From: Tepidibacter hydrothermalis | GTDB lineage: Bacteria > Bacillota > Clostridia > Peptostreptococcales > Peptostreptococcaceae | Direction: 5' to 3' | Length of the DNA: 64,000 bases | Assembly (NCBI RefSeq): GCF_029542625.1 | Contig: NZ_CP120733.1 | Coordinates: 2,666,001-2,730,000 of the forward strand | Shown here: one piece after another, positions 32,835 through 41,923 of the stretch | How positions within the stretch are numbered: the first letter of the stretch is position 1 | Layout: each line of letters begins with the position of its first letter | Translations under genes and position numbers: made by a program | The notes under the pieces: generated by a model | Database searches by the model: none | Told to the model about the DNA's origin: nothing | Seen by the model: the letters and a program-made list of their open reading frames with translations, nothing else

Positions 32835-34616
32835 TTACTTTTCTTCTAACTCAACTTTTATATTAAGTTCTTCTAATTGCTTATCGTCTGCAACAGCTGG
32901 TGCATTAGTCATAGGACAAGATGCATTTTGAGTTTTAGGGAATGCTATAACCTGTCTTATATTATCTTCTCCAGCAAGTAACATTACAAGTCTATCAAGA
33001 CCAAATGCTATACCTCCATGTGGTGGTGTTCCATATTTAAATGCGTCAAGTAAGAATCCAAACTTATCATAAGCTTCTTCATCACTGAATCCTAATGCTC
33101 CGAACATAGTCTTTTGTATATCTGCATTAGATATTCTTATACTTCCTCCACCTATTTCAAATCCATTTAATACTATATCATAAGCTTTAGCTCTTACATT
33201 TAATTTATCATTATCTAGATTAGCTAAATCTTCATCCATTGGAGATGTGAATGGGTGATGCATAGCAACATATCTATTCTCTTCTTCATCATGCTCAAAT
33301 AATGGGAATTCAGTTACCCATAGAAGTTTAAATTCATTCTTATCAAGTATTTCAAGTCTTTTAGCTACTTCATTTCTTAAGTTTCCAAGAGAATCAAATA
33401 CAACCTTATCCTTATCTGCTACAAATAATATTAAGTCTCCCTCAGAAGCTTCCATTTTTTCTAATATAGAATTCATTTTTTCTTCATCAAAGAACTTAGC
33501 TATTGGAGATGTAACTCCTTCACTTGTTACTTTCATCCAAGCAAGTCCCTTAGCTCCATAGTTCTTAGCATAATCTTCAAGAGAAGTTATGTTCTTTCTA
33601 GTGAATTTATCAGCAGATCCCTTAACATTTATACCTCTAACAGATCCACCATTTTCTACTGTTGATGAGAATACTTTAAATCCACAATCCTTAACTATAT
33701 CAGATATGTTTTTAAGCTCAAATCCAAATCTTACATCTGGCTTATCACATCCGTATCTTTCCATAGATTCTTTATATGTCATTCTAGGGAATGGAAGTTG
33801 TATATCAACATTTGATATTTCTTTAAATATTTTTTGAAGCATTTTTTCCATTATATCAATTACATCATCTATTTCAACAAATGACATTTCGCAGTCTATT
33901 TGAGTAAATTCTGGTTGTCTATCAGCTCTTAAATCTTCATCTCTAAAACACTTTACTATTTGGAAGTATCTATCCATACCAGATACCATTAAAAGTTGTT
34001 TAAATAACTGAGGAGATTGAGGTAAAGCATAGAACTTTCCTTCATTTACTCTACTTGGAACTAAGTAATCTCTCGCTCCTTCTGGTGTTGGTTTGTTTAA
34101 AAACGGAGTTTCTATCTCTAAGAAGTTATTATCAGATAAATAATTTCTAACTATATTTGCTACTTTATGTCTTAAAATTAAGTTCTTTTGCATAGACGGC
34201 TTTCTTAAATCTAAGTATCTATACTTAAGTCTTAAATTTTCTGAAACCTCATCATCATCCTTTATATAAATAGGAGGAGTTTCTGATTTATTTAAAATCT
34301 TTATTTGATCTGCAAATATTTCTATATCTCCTGTTGGCATATTAGGATTCTTAGATTGTCTCTCAAGAACCTTTCCCTTTATAGCTATAACGTATTCAGA
34401 TCCTAATTTTTCAGCTTTTTCAAACGCCTCTTTAGATACATCAGTATCAAATACTATTTGACATATTCCTTTTACATCTCTTAAGTCTACGAATACTAAT
34501 CCACCTAAATTTCTTTTCTTTTGTACCCATCCCATTAATACTACTTCTTCACCTATGTTAGACTCTCTTAAGTCTCCACAATAATGTGTTCTTTTTAATC
34601 CACCTAAGCTTTCCAT
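32835..34616 (-). CDS. aspS: Aspartyl-tRNA synthetase
   Basis: The 593-residue enzyme has the bacterial AspRS layout: an OB-fold anticodon domain (residues 1-105, [15 protein letters not shown]), class II motifs with [20 protein letters not shown] and [18 protein letters not shown], a GAD insertion (about 300-410), and motif 3 [12 protein letters not shown]. It charges tRNA-Asp. No gatCAB genes are nearby, and whether it also charges tRNA-Asn cannot be decided here. It follows hisS by 13 bases. Confidence 0.97.
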   Translation of the reverse strand: MESLGGLKRTHYCGDLRESNIGEEVVLMGWVQKKRNLGGLVFVDLRDVKGICQIVFDTDVSKEAFEKAEKLGSEYVIAIKGKVLERQSKNPNMPTGDIEIFADQIKILNKSETPPIYIKDDDEVSENLRLKYRYLDLRKPSMQKNLILRHKVANIVRNYLSDNNFLEIETPFLNKPTPEGARDYLVPSRVNEGKFYALPQSPQLFKQLLMVSGMDRYFQIVKCFRDEDLRADRQPEFTQIDCEMSFVEIDDVIDIMEKMLQKIFKEISNVDIQLPFPRMTYKESMERYGCDKPDVRFGFELKNISDIVKDCGFKVFSSTVENGGSVRGINVKGSADKFTRKNITSLEDYAKNYGAKGLAWMKVTSEGVTSPIAKFFDEEKMNSILEKMEASEGDLILFVADKDKVVFDSLGNLRNEVAKRLEILDKNEFKLLWVTEFPLFEHDEEENRYVAMHHPFTSPMDEDLANLDNDKLNVRAKAYDIVLNGFEIGGGSIRISNADIQKTMFGALGFSDEEAYDKFGFLLDAFKYGTPPHGGIAFGLDRLVMLLAGEDNIRQVIAFPKTQNASCPMTNAPAVADDKQLEELNIKVELEEK

Positions 34617-34629
34617 ATGTAATCCTCCC

Positions 34630-35889
34630 TTAAATCATGTTTTTTAGTACATCTGCTATTTCGCTTAATTTTATCTCTGTTTGTTCTGATGTTTGCATAT
34701 TCTTAAGCGTTGCTAGATCTTTTTCTATTTCATCATCACCAAGTACTATAGTGTATTTAGCATTGATTTTATCAGAATATTTGAACTGTGCCTTTACACT
34801 CTTACCTATATGGTCTTTATCGCAAGATATATTGTTTGATCTTAAAGCTTTTATAATTTTAAAACTTTCTATTTCAGCTTTTTCTCCGATTGTAACTACA
34901 AATATATCTATACCCTCTTCTTTAGGTATTTCTATATTGTTGTTTTCAAGAGTTAATAAAAGTCTCTCTATACCCATACCAAATCCTATACCTGGAGTCT
35001 TTGGCCCTTCTAATTGTTCAACAAGTCCATCATATCTTCCTCCACCGCATACAGTGCTTTGAGCTCCTATATCTTGTGAAATTATTTCAAAAGCAGTCTT
35101 AGTATAATAATCAAGTCCTCTAACTATCTTAGGATCTACAACATAGTTTATACCCATGCTATCTAGATATGTGTTTACTTTTTCAAAGTGATTTTTACAA
35201 TCATCACATATATTATCTATCATTAAAGGAGCATCCTTTATTTGACTTTGACAATCTTCATTCTTACAATCAAGTATTCTAAGAGGATTTTTTTCATATC
35301 TAGTTTGACAAGTATTACATAATGTATCAAGCTTTTCTTTTAAATAACCTCTTAACTTATCATTGTATTCCTTTCTACACTTAGGGCATCCTATAGAATT
35401 TATTCTAAGTTCTAATTTTTCAAGTCCTACTCTTTTGAAAAACTCCATAGCAAGAGCCATAACCTCTGCATCTATAGAAGCAGACTCACTTCCAAACGCT
35501 TCAACTCCAAACTGATGAAACTGTCTCATTCTTCCAGCCTGTGGTCTTTCATATCTAAAACATGGAGTTATATAAAATAACTTTGAAGGTTGTGCATCTG
35601 CATAAAGCTTATTTTCAATAAAAGCTCTAACAGCACCTGCTGTTCCTTCTGGCTTTAAAGTTATATCTCTTCCTCCATTATCTTGGAATGAATACATTTC
35701 CTTTTGAACTATATCAGTAGTCTCTCCTACTCCTCTTTTGAAAAGATCTGTACTTTCAAACACAGGAGTTCTTATTTCTTTATATCCAAATAAAGAGCAT
35801 ACCTCTCTAAATAAATTTTCTACATAAGTCCATTTATAAGAGTCCTTAGGCAGTACATCTTTAGTTCCTCTTGGCGCTTTAATCGGCAT
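34630..35889 (-). CDS. hisS: Histidyl-tRNA synthetase
   Basis: The 419-residue class II synthetase begins with [10 protein letters not shown] and has motif 2 ([23 protein letters not shown]) and the histidine-specific [11 protein letters not shown] and GGGRYDGL loops. The insertion between motifs contains four cysteine pairs (CPKC, CNTC, CKNEDC, CDDC), suggesting a zinc-binding module; partial versions occur in other Firmicutes. Its start overlaps the end of hemZ by 11 bases. Confidence 0.97.
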   Translation of the reverse strand: MPIKAPRGTKDVLPKDSYKWTYVENLFREVCSLFGYKEIRTPVFESTDLFKRGVGETTDIVQKEMYSFQDNGGRDITLKPEGTAGAVRAFIENKLYADAQPSKLFYITPCFRYERPQAGRMRQFHQFGVEAFGSESASIDAEVMALAMEFFKRVGLEKLELRINSIGCPKCRKEYNDKLRGYLKEKLDTLCNTCQTRYEKNPLRILDCKNEDCQSQIKDAPLMIDNICDDCKNHFEKVNTYLDSMGINYVVDPKIVRGLDYYTKTAFEIISQDIGAQSTVCGGGRYDGLVEQLEGPKTPGIGFGMGIERLLLTLENNNIEIPKEEGIDIFVVTIGEKAEIESFKIIKALRSNNISCDKDHIGKSVKAQFKYSDKINAKYTIVLGDDEIEKDLATLKNMQTSEQTEIKLSEIADVLKNMI

Positions 35890-37360
35890 CTTTTAAAACC
35901 TCCTCTTCTTTTTTCTTAATCATTTCATCCACTCTATTTATATAGTGTTCTATATTTTTGACATTAGCAACTCGCTCAATTCTATTTTCGTCTATATATA
36001 CTATCTTAGAATTAGCTCCTGCTCCTAAAGCATATATCGTTTGTTTTTCTTCCATTATTTGTATATTATATATGCATTCAAATCCCTTCTTAGCATATCC
36101 TATATTTTCAAGATTTCCAAGCATATGTTTTTGTCTGTACATATAATATGGTATAAGATTCATTTTATAAGCATATTCCATAGATATATCTATCATCTTA
36201 ACCATATCCATATAGTGGCTAAATTCATAGTTATCTATATTTTCATTAAGCCTTGAAGCTCTTTTTATTGCCATAGTATGAACAGTCAAGCTCTCAGGAT
36301 CTAGCTTTAATATTTCTTTTAAAGTATTCTCAACCATCTCAGGAGTTTCTTTTGGAAGTCCCAAAATAATGTCCATATTTATATTATCAAAACCAATTTC
36401 TCTAGCCATGTGAAAACAATCTTTAATTTCTTCTACACTATGAGTTCTTCCTATTTCTTTTAAAGTTTCATTATTCATAGTCTGAGGGTTAATACTTATT
36501 CTCGAAACAGACTTTTCTTTAAGCACATTTAACTTTTCTCTTGTTATAGTGTCTACTCTTCCAGCCTCAACTGTAAATTCCTTCATTTTAGAAAGATCAA
36601 AATTTTCATATAAAGAATCTATCAGTAAAGAAAGCTCATCAGCTTCAAGAGTAGTTGGTGTTCCTCCACCTATATATACAGTTTCGATCTCTTTATTAGT
36701 TTTTTTAACTATCTCAGATACACCTTTTATTTCTGTTATAAGGCAGTTTAAGTATTCTTTCTTAAGATGTCCCCATTGCTTTAAAGTATTTGAAGGAAAA
36801 GAACAGTAAACACATCTAGTTGGACAAAATGGTATACTTATATATAAAGCTATTTTATTTTCATCTATGGGATACACAAACTTTCTTTCTACACAAGCTA
36901 TATTGTATGCAAGATCTATCTTACTCTCATCCATCTGGTATTTCTTTTTTAGTATATCCTCTATATCTTTTTTTGATTTATTCTCATCTATAAGCTCATG
37001 TACTATTTTGGTAGGCCTAATACCTGTTAAAATACCCCATGGAACAAATGATTTATATATCTTGGTCAATACCTTAAATATACTTCTTTTTATTATTATT
37101 TTACTTTCTTTTCGTATCATTTTATCATCATAATCTAATTCATCTATTAACCCTTCTTCTTCATAGTGAAGTGCAAGCTTATTATTTTGATAAAAATATG
37201 TTTTAGATATTATCAAATTGTCTTTTACATTTACCTCATTAACTAAAATATTATCTTGTATATCTTCATCTTCTACAAATTCAAATTGAGATGTAAACAA
37301 TTTTAATAATTCACTAACTTCATATTTATAATCATGATTCTTTAAAAATACATTAAGCAT
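35879..37360 (-). CDS. hemZ: HemZ-like coproporphyrinogen dehydrogenase-family radical SAM protein
   Basis: The 493-residue protein has an N-terminal extension of about 160 residues and then a HemN-type radical SAM core. The cluster motif CPTRCVYCSFPS is near residue 181, followed by YIGGGTPTTL and a HemN C-terminal part. HemZ is a paralogue of oxygen-independent coproporphyrinogen III oxidase. Its exact activity in Clostridia, many of which lack complete haem synthesis, is unsettled. Position between the MBL hydrolase and hisS matches the conserved clostridial order. Confidence 0.88.
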   Translation of the reverse strand: MLNVFLKNHDYKYEVSELLKLFTSQFEFVEDEDIQDNILVNEVNVKDNLIISKTYFYQNNKLALHYEEEGLIDELDYDDKMIRKESKIIIKRSIFKVLTKIYKSFVPWGILTGIRPTKIVHELIDENKSKKDIEDILKKKYQMDESKIDLAYNIACVERKFVYPIDENKIALYISIPFCPTRCVYCSFPSNTLKQWGHLKKEYLNCLITEIKGVSEIVKKTNKEIETVYIGGGTPTTLEADELSLLIDSLYENFDLSKMKEFTVEAGRVDTITREKLNVLKEKSVSRISINPQTMNNETLKEIGRTHSVEEIKDCFHMAREIGFDNINMDIILGLPKETPEMVENTLKEILKLDPESLTVHTMAIKRASRLNENIDNYEFSHYMDMVKMIDISMEYAYKMNLIPYYMYRQKHMLGNLENIGYAKKGFECIYNIQIMEEKQTIYALGAGANSKIVYIDENRIERVANVKNIEHYINRVDEMIKKKEEEVLKDAD

Positions 37361-37392
37361 TAAATTCTCGCCTTAACCTTTCTCCTCTACTC

Positions 37393-38010
37393 TTAACTCT
37401 TAATATATGGATTGTTTAGTTTCTCTGTCCCTATAGTACTCGCAGGTCCATGACCTGGAAATACTTTCAAATTATCATCTAACTTAGCTAACCTATTTAC
37501 AGATTCTATTATTTTATCATAGTCTCCACCAAATAAGTCCGTTCTTCCTATAGATGATCTAAATAATGTATCTCCAGCAAAAAGTGAATCATTTACCTTT
37601 ATACACATACCTCCAGGCGTATGTCCTGGAGTATGTATTATTTGAAGTTTAAGATTACCTAACTCTACAGTTTGTCCATCACTTAAATATCTATCTGCCT
37701 CAATTTCTATGCTTCCGCCCATCATATAAGTTAAGTTATTTTGACTATTACTTAATACTATTTGTTCTTCTTTATGAGCTAATACATTAGCACCAGTTTT
37801 TTCTTTGATCTCTTCAACTGCACCTATATGATCTGCATGACCATGAGTAAGTATTATATACTCTAAGTTGAACCCATTTTTATTTACAATATGTAATATT
37901 TCATCACAAGCTCCACCTGGATCTATTACTGCACATTTTTTAGTTTCAATATCACCTAGTATATAACAATTTACACCGTATACCCCAGCCACTACTTTTT
38001 CTAAAAACAT
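37393..38010 (-). CDS. MBL-fold hydrolase (glyoxalase II-like)
   Basis: The 205-residue protein has the metallo-beta-lactamase motif THGHADHIG, then HTPGHTPGG, LFAGDTLF and FPGHGPAS, giving all the metal-binding His and Asp residues. Such proteins hydrolyse thioesters such as S-lactoylglutathione analogues. The true substrate is unknown in organisms without glutathione. The ATG at 38010 is spaced correctly from AGGGGGT. It is part of the dtd-to-hisS run. Confidence 0.88.
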   Translation of the reverse strand: MFLEKVVAGVYGVNCYILGDIETKKCAVIDPGGACDEILHIVNKNGFNLEYIILTHGHADHIGAVEEIKEKTGANVLAHKEEQIVLSNSQNNLTYMMGGSIEIEADRYLSDGQTVELGNLKLQIIHTPGHTPGGMCIKVNDSLFAGDTLFRSSIGRTDLFGGDYDKIIESVNRLAKLDDNLKVFPGHGPASTIGTEKLNNPYIKS

Positions 38011-38023
38011 AAACAATACCCCC

Positions 38024-38473
38024 TTAGAAATTCTTTTTTGAATCTATTAAAAGAGTTACAGGGCCATCATTCATAATATCTACATTCATATGAGCCCCAA
38101 ACTTACCTGTTTCCACTTTTATTCCATACTTTTTAGCCTTATCTATAAATTCTTCATATAAAGGTATCGCTATGTCAGGCTTTGCAGCATCTGTAAAATT
38201 AGGTCTTCTCCCTTTTCTACAATCTCCATAAAGAGTAAACTGAGATACAACTAAAAGATCTCCTTTTATATCTAATAAAGATAGATTCATCTTTTCATTT
38301 TCATCTTCAAATATTCTCAAATTTACAATCTTATCAACCAAATACTCTACATCTTTTGATTTATCCTCATCATTTACTCCTAACAAAACCATAATCCCTT
38401 TATCTATTTTCCCAACTACATTTTGGTCAACTGTAACACTTGAGTTTGAAACTCTTTGAACAACAGCTCTCAC
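38024..38473 (-). CDS. dtd: D-aminoacyl-tRNA deacylase
   Basis: The 149-residue protein is a standard [18 protein letters not shown] at the start, the SQFTLYGD active-site block (about residues 77-84) and the GPVTLLIDS cross-subunit motif (Gly-Pro, about 136-144). It removes D-amino acids from mischarged tRNA. It follows relA, separated by a 16-base tandem repeat. An AGGGAGG site precedes the start. Confidence 0.97.
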   Translation of the reverse strand: MRAVVQRVSNSSVTVDQNVVGKIDKGIMVLLGVNDEDKSKDVEYLVDKIVNLRIFEDENEKMNLSLLDIKGDLLVVSQFTLYGDCRKGRRPNFTDAAKPDIAIPLYEEFIDKAKKYGIKVETGKFGAHMNVDIMNDGPVTLLIDSKKNF

Positions 38474-38488
38474 AATAACATCCTCCCT

Positions 38489-38552
38489 TTAATTTATAAC
38501 TCTATTAATTTATAACTCTATTAATTTATAACTCTATTAATTTATAACTCTA
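38489..38552. repeat. 16-bp tandem repeat, four exact copies, overlapping the relA stop codon
   Basis: The unit TTAATTTATAACTCTA is repeated exactly four times (38489-38504, 38505-38520, 38521-38536, 38537-38552). The last unit encodes the final residues RVIN and the stop codon of RelA; the other three fill the space to dtd. Exact repetition suggests a slippage-prone, variable locus. The unit length is not a multiple of three, but each copy carries its own stop codon, so RelA is not lengthened. Confidence 0.95.
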
Positions 38553-40714
38553 TATACATCTATAACACCCGATATATTTTTAACTTTTTTCATTAAATTA
38601 TTAAGTTCTTTTATACTATCAACTTCAAGTAACAAACTCATGTTGACAATTTTGTCCTTATTAGTTCTAGCATTTATTCCATTCAAAGCTATTTTATCTA
38701 CTGTAAAAACATGAGTTATTTCAGTAATAATTCCTCTTCTATCATGCGACTTAACCTGTATTTCAGCTTCGAACCTTACTTTTTTATTTAAGTCCCATTC
38801 AACCTCAATTGATCTATTCACTGTCTCAGTATTATTTACATCTATATTAGGACAATCTTTTCTATGAATAGAAACACCTCTACCCTTAGTTATATATCCA
38901 ATTATATCATCTCCTGGAAGAGGATTACAGCATTTAGCTATTCTGACTAATATATTGTCGACATCTTTTACAACAACACCTTGGCTACTTGTTTTTCTTT
39001 TGCTTTTATATTCTTTTTCATTTATAGTCTCTTCAATCTTATTCTCAACAATTTGTTTTTGATTATCCTTTTCATATACTTCTCTCAGTTTTGACATAAC
39101 TTGAGATACTATAAGTCCACCATACCCAATAGTTGCATACAAATCATCCTCACTTGGTTGATTAAACTTTCTAGATATTGCAGTTATGTTTTTATTTTTC
39201 AAAAATTCACCTAAAACATATCCTTGTCTTTTAACTTCTTTTTCAAGTAATTCCCTTCCTCTTTGGATATTCTCTTCTCTTCTTTCTTTTTTAAACCATT
39301 GTCTTATTCTATTTTTAGCATGAGAAGTTTTAACTATATTAAGCCAATCTCTGCTAGGACCATTACTATGAGCCGATCTTATAATTTCTACTATATTTCC
39401 ATTTTTAAGCTTATAATCAAGAGGAACTATCCTTCCATCTATCTTTGCTCCAATACACTTGTTACCAACACCAGTATGAACCCTATATGCAAAATCTATA
39501 GAAGTAGATCCTGCTGGAAGTTCTATAACATCTCCCTTTGGCGTAAATACGAATACCTGATTCGTAAATAAATCTATTTTAAGAGCTTCCATAAACTCTT
39601 TAGGATCATTTAAATCCTTTTGCCATTCCATCATCTGTCTAAGCCATGAAAGCTTTATATCCATATCCTCTTCTTTGTTTTCTGTATCACCTTGTTTGTA
39701 TTTCCAATGTGCTGCAATACCATACTCAGCTATTTTATGCATCTCACTAGTTCTTATTTGAATTTCAAGAGGTTCTCCATCAGGACCTACAACTGTAGTA
39801 TGAAGAGATTGATACATATTAGGCTTTGGCATAGCTATATAGTCTTTAAATCTGCCAGGCATAGGTTTCCATATAGTATGAACTATTCCAAGAACAGCAT
39901 AACAGTCCTTCACATTTTCAACCAGTGCCCTTACAGCCATCAAGTCATATATTTCTTCAAAACTCTTGTTCTGATAATGCATCTTTCTATATATACTATA
40001 AAAATGTTTAGGTCTACCGTATATATCACATTTTATACTTGACTTTTCAAATCGTTCTTCTAATATATCTATTACTTTAGTTATATAAGCTTCTCTTTCT
40101 TTTCTCTTTTTTGCAACCTTTTCAACGAGTTCATAATATCCCGGCATATCAAGATATCTAAGACCTATATCTTCAAGTTCCCATTTTATCTTCGATATTC
40201 CTAATCTATGTGCAATAGGTGCGTATATTTCGACAGTTTCTTTTGCTTTTTCTTTAGCTTTTTCAGGAGTCATAAATTTAAGAGTTCTCATATTATGTAG
40301 TCTATCAGCAAGCTTTATAAGTATAACTCTTATATCCTTCGCCATAGCCATAAACATTTTTCTAAGATTTTCCGCTTGAGTTTCTTCTTTTGATTTGTAT
40401 TCTATTTGCCCAAGCTTAGTTACACCCTCTACTAGATCAGCTATTTCTCTTCCAAATCTTTTTGCAATATCCTCATAAGTATAATGAGTATCTTCAACTA
40501 CATCGTGCATAAGACCTGCGGCTATTGTATATATATCCATTTCTAAATCAGCCAATATATAAGCAACTTCTACAGGATGTATAAAGTATTTTTCACCAGA
40601 TCTTCTGTACTGACCCTCATGAGCATTTTCTGCAAAATTATAAGCCTTTATTATTAAATCCAAATCGCTATTGGGGCTATACTGCTGTATTTTTAGTAAT
40701 AAATTTTCTAACAT
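38537..40714 (-). CDS. relA: Bifunctional (p)ppGpp synthetase/hydrolase
   Basis: The 725-residue protein is a long RSH enzyme. It has an HD hydrolase domain with GLMHDVVEDT (about residues 65-74), the synthetase domain with GRPKHFYSIYRKM and DYIAMPKPNMYQSLHTT, a TGS domain (about 388-450, VFVFTPKGDVIELPAGSTSIDFAY), a zinc-finger-like segment with RIAKCCNPLPGD (about 600) and a C-terminal ACT domain. Both HD and synthetase signatures are intact, so it should make and degrade (p)ppGpp. Its stop codon lies inside a 16-base tandem repeat. Confidence 0.95.
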   Translation of the reverse strand: MLENLLLKIQQYSPNSDLDLIIKAYNFAENAHEGQYRRSGEKYFIHPVEVAYILADLEMDIYTIAAGLMHDVVEDTHYTYEDIAKRFGREIADLVEGVTKLGQIEYKSKEETQAENLRKMFMAMAKDIRVILIKLADRLHNMRTLKFMTPEKAKEKAKETVEIYAPIAHRLGISKIKWELEDIGLRYLDMPGYYELVEKVAKKRKEREAYITKVIDILEERFEKSSIKCDIYGRPKHFYSIYRKMHYQNKSFEEIYDLMAVRALVENVKDCYAVLGIVHTIWKPMPGRFKDYIAMPKPNMYQSLHTTVVGPDGEPLEIQIRTSEMHKIAEYGIAAHWKYKQGDTENKEEDMDIKLSWLRQMMEWQKDLNDPKEFMEALKIDLFTNQVFVFTPKGDVIELPAGSTSIDFAYRVHTGVGNKCIGAKIDGRIVPLDYKLKNGNIVEIIRSAHSNGPSRDWLNIVKTSHAKNRIRQWFKKERREENIQRGRELLEKEVKRQGYVLGEFLKNKNITAISRKFNQPSEDDLYATIGYGGLIVSQVMSKLREVYEKDNQKQIVENKIEETINEKEYKSKRKTSSQGVVVKDVDNILVRIAKCCNPLPGDDIIGYITKGRGVSIHRKDCPNIDVNNTETVNRSIEVEWDLNKKVRFEAEIQVKSHDRRGIITEITHVFTVDKIALNGINARTNKDKIVNMSLLLEVDSIKELNNLMKKVKNISGVIDVYRVIN

Positions 40715-40765
40715 AAGACCACCCTATTTTAAATTTATGTATTTTCTCCAGAATGAGTAAAAATC

Positions 40766-40790
40766 CCATCTGAATTAAGTTTCACTTTAT
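40766..40790. repeat. 25-bp dispersed repeat, copy 3
   Basis: CCATCTGAATTAAGTTTC and the following CTTTAT block match 11835-11859 and, inverted, 21322-21346. It lies in the short gap between relA and apt, next to the apt terminator. The bases before it (GAGTAAAAAT) also match the inverted copy. Confidence 0.75.
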
Positions 40791-40796
40791 ATATGA

Positions 40797-40824
40797 AAAT
40801 AGTTGGTAGCACTACCAACTATTT
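40797..40824 (-). terminator. Hairpin/terminator after apt
   Basis: AAATAGTTGGTAG and CTACCAACTATTT form a perfect stem with a short loop just after the apt stop codon. Only a short T-rich stretch follows, so termination may be partial, allowing read-through to relA. Confidence 0.65.
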
Positions 40825-40830
40825 GATTTA

Positions 40831-41343
40831 TTAATATGTTATTAAAGAGTTAATATGATAATTGTCTATTTTTTTTCTTCCATTTAAAAACTCTAATTCT
40901 ATTAAAAATTCCATAGCAACTACTTCTCCACCTAATTTTTCAATAAGCTTTGCAGCAGCACCCATAGTTCCTCCAGTTGCAAGAAGATCATCTACTATAG
41001 CCACTCTTTGTCCTGGCTTTATAGCATCTTTATGTATCTCAAGTACATCAGTTCCGTACTCTAAATCATATTCAAACTTTTCAGTTTCAGCTGGTAACTT
41101 CCCAGGTTTTCTAACCGGAACGAATCCTATTTCAAGTCCGTAAGCAACAGGTGTTCCCATTAAAAATCCTCTAGCCTCAGGTCCTACTATTACATCTACA
41201 TTTTTATCTTTTAAATCTTCTATTATCTGATCAACAGCACATTTAAAAGCTTTTCCATCCTTTAATAATGTAGTTATATCTTTGAAGTCTATTCCTTCTT
41301 TTGGAAAATCTTTTATGTTTCTTATTGTTGCCTCTAAATTCAT
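40831..41343 (-). CDS. apt: Adenine phosphoribosyltransferase
   Basis: The 170-residue protein has the Apt core: [21 protein letters not shown], the adenine-specificity segment [11 protein letters not shown], and the PRPP loop [13 protein letters not shown] (about residues 112-124). It salvages adenine to AMP. It is the gene upstream of relA, the usual clostridial arrangement. A GGAGG-like site precedes the start. Confidence 0.97.
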   Translation of the reverse strand: MNLEATIRNIKDFPKEGIDFKDITTLLKDGKAFKCAVDQIIEDLKDKNVDVIVGPEARGFLMGTPVAYGLEIGFVPVRKPGKLPAETEKFEYDLEYGTDVLEIHKDAIKPGQRVAIVDDLLATGGTMGAAAKLIEKLGGEVVAMEFLIELEFLNGRKKIDNYHINSLITY

Positions 41344-41645
41344 TATTTATTCCTCCCTAAAACTATCTCTTATACTCAATATAATGATATTTAATCTATA
41401 ACTAAAATTATAAAAAAGTCTTCCTTTTGAATATTTTCAATGTTGACTTTTTTGAAACTCATAACAAAAATTATATTTATCCACAATTTAAAAAGGACTA
41501 TAATTTCCTATTCGTTATAATATTCCATACAATCGAGTTTAATTTTGCGACTTATATACGTACAACAGTGAATTTAATTCAAATCTCGATATAAAAAGTC
41601 ACAAATAACAATTATATTATATATTGTAAAATCAATTTTATCAAT

Positions 41646-41720
41646 AAAAAATTCGTCTAGTCGCTACGCGCTGACTCATGTCGCCAACGATCCCTAACGG
41701 GCTCCGTTGCTCAAAAATAG
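41646..41720. repeat. AAAAATTCG double-hairpin repeat, full copy 1
   Basis: The first 45 bases are identical to 41817-41861. The first hairpin is AGTCGC...GC(T)GACT and the second is CAACG..CCC-TAAC-GGG..CGTTG. The whole element corresponds to the inverted copy at 54365-54431. Confidence 0.8.
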
Positions 41721-41816
41721 TTGCAAATATAATTTCCTCATGACTATTACGGATAAGTTGAAAATTATATAACATCTTAGTATATGAAAAAAGGATTATA
41801 ATTTACTATTCATTAT

Positions 41817-41867
41817 AAAAAATTCGTCTAGTCGCTACGCGCTGACTCATGTCGCCAACGAGTCCTT
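41817..41867. repeat. AAAAATTCG repeat, truncated copy 2
   Basis: It is identical to copy 1 over 45 bases, then stops at AGTCCTTAT, inside what would be the second hairpin. The preceding 27 bases (AAAAAGGATTATAATTTAC) repeat sequence found at about 41491, so a segment of about 70 bases or more seems to have been duplicated locally. Confidence 0.8.
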
Positions 41868-41923
41868 ATTTTAAATATTTTACCCAACTATGGTATTAAT
41901 AATCTATTGCCTTGGAAATATAG

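Larger units (their letters stand above)
41344..41923. other. Repeat-rich intergenic region between ubiB-like gene and apt
   Basis: No gene is seen. From apt outward it holds a terminator-like stem AAAAAGTC/GACTTTTT (about 41413-41452), an AT-rich block AAAAAGGACTATAATTT at about 41491 that recurs nearly intact at about 41790, a palindrome ATCGAG/CTCGAT (41532-41590), and two copies of the AAAAATTCG repeat. Many clostridia carry recJ between secF and apt; none is present here. Confidence 0.7.

Noticed and set aside
34617-35900. T-box riboswitch for hisS or aspS
   Set aside because: No T-box sequence (TGG-ACCGCG type) or leader is present; both synthetase genes are internal to an operon.
38489-38552. 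CRISPR or origin iteron array at the relA end
   Set aside because: The 16-base units are directly adjacent with no spacers and coincide with a coding end; simple tandem duplication explains them.
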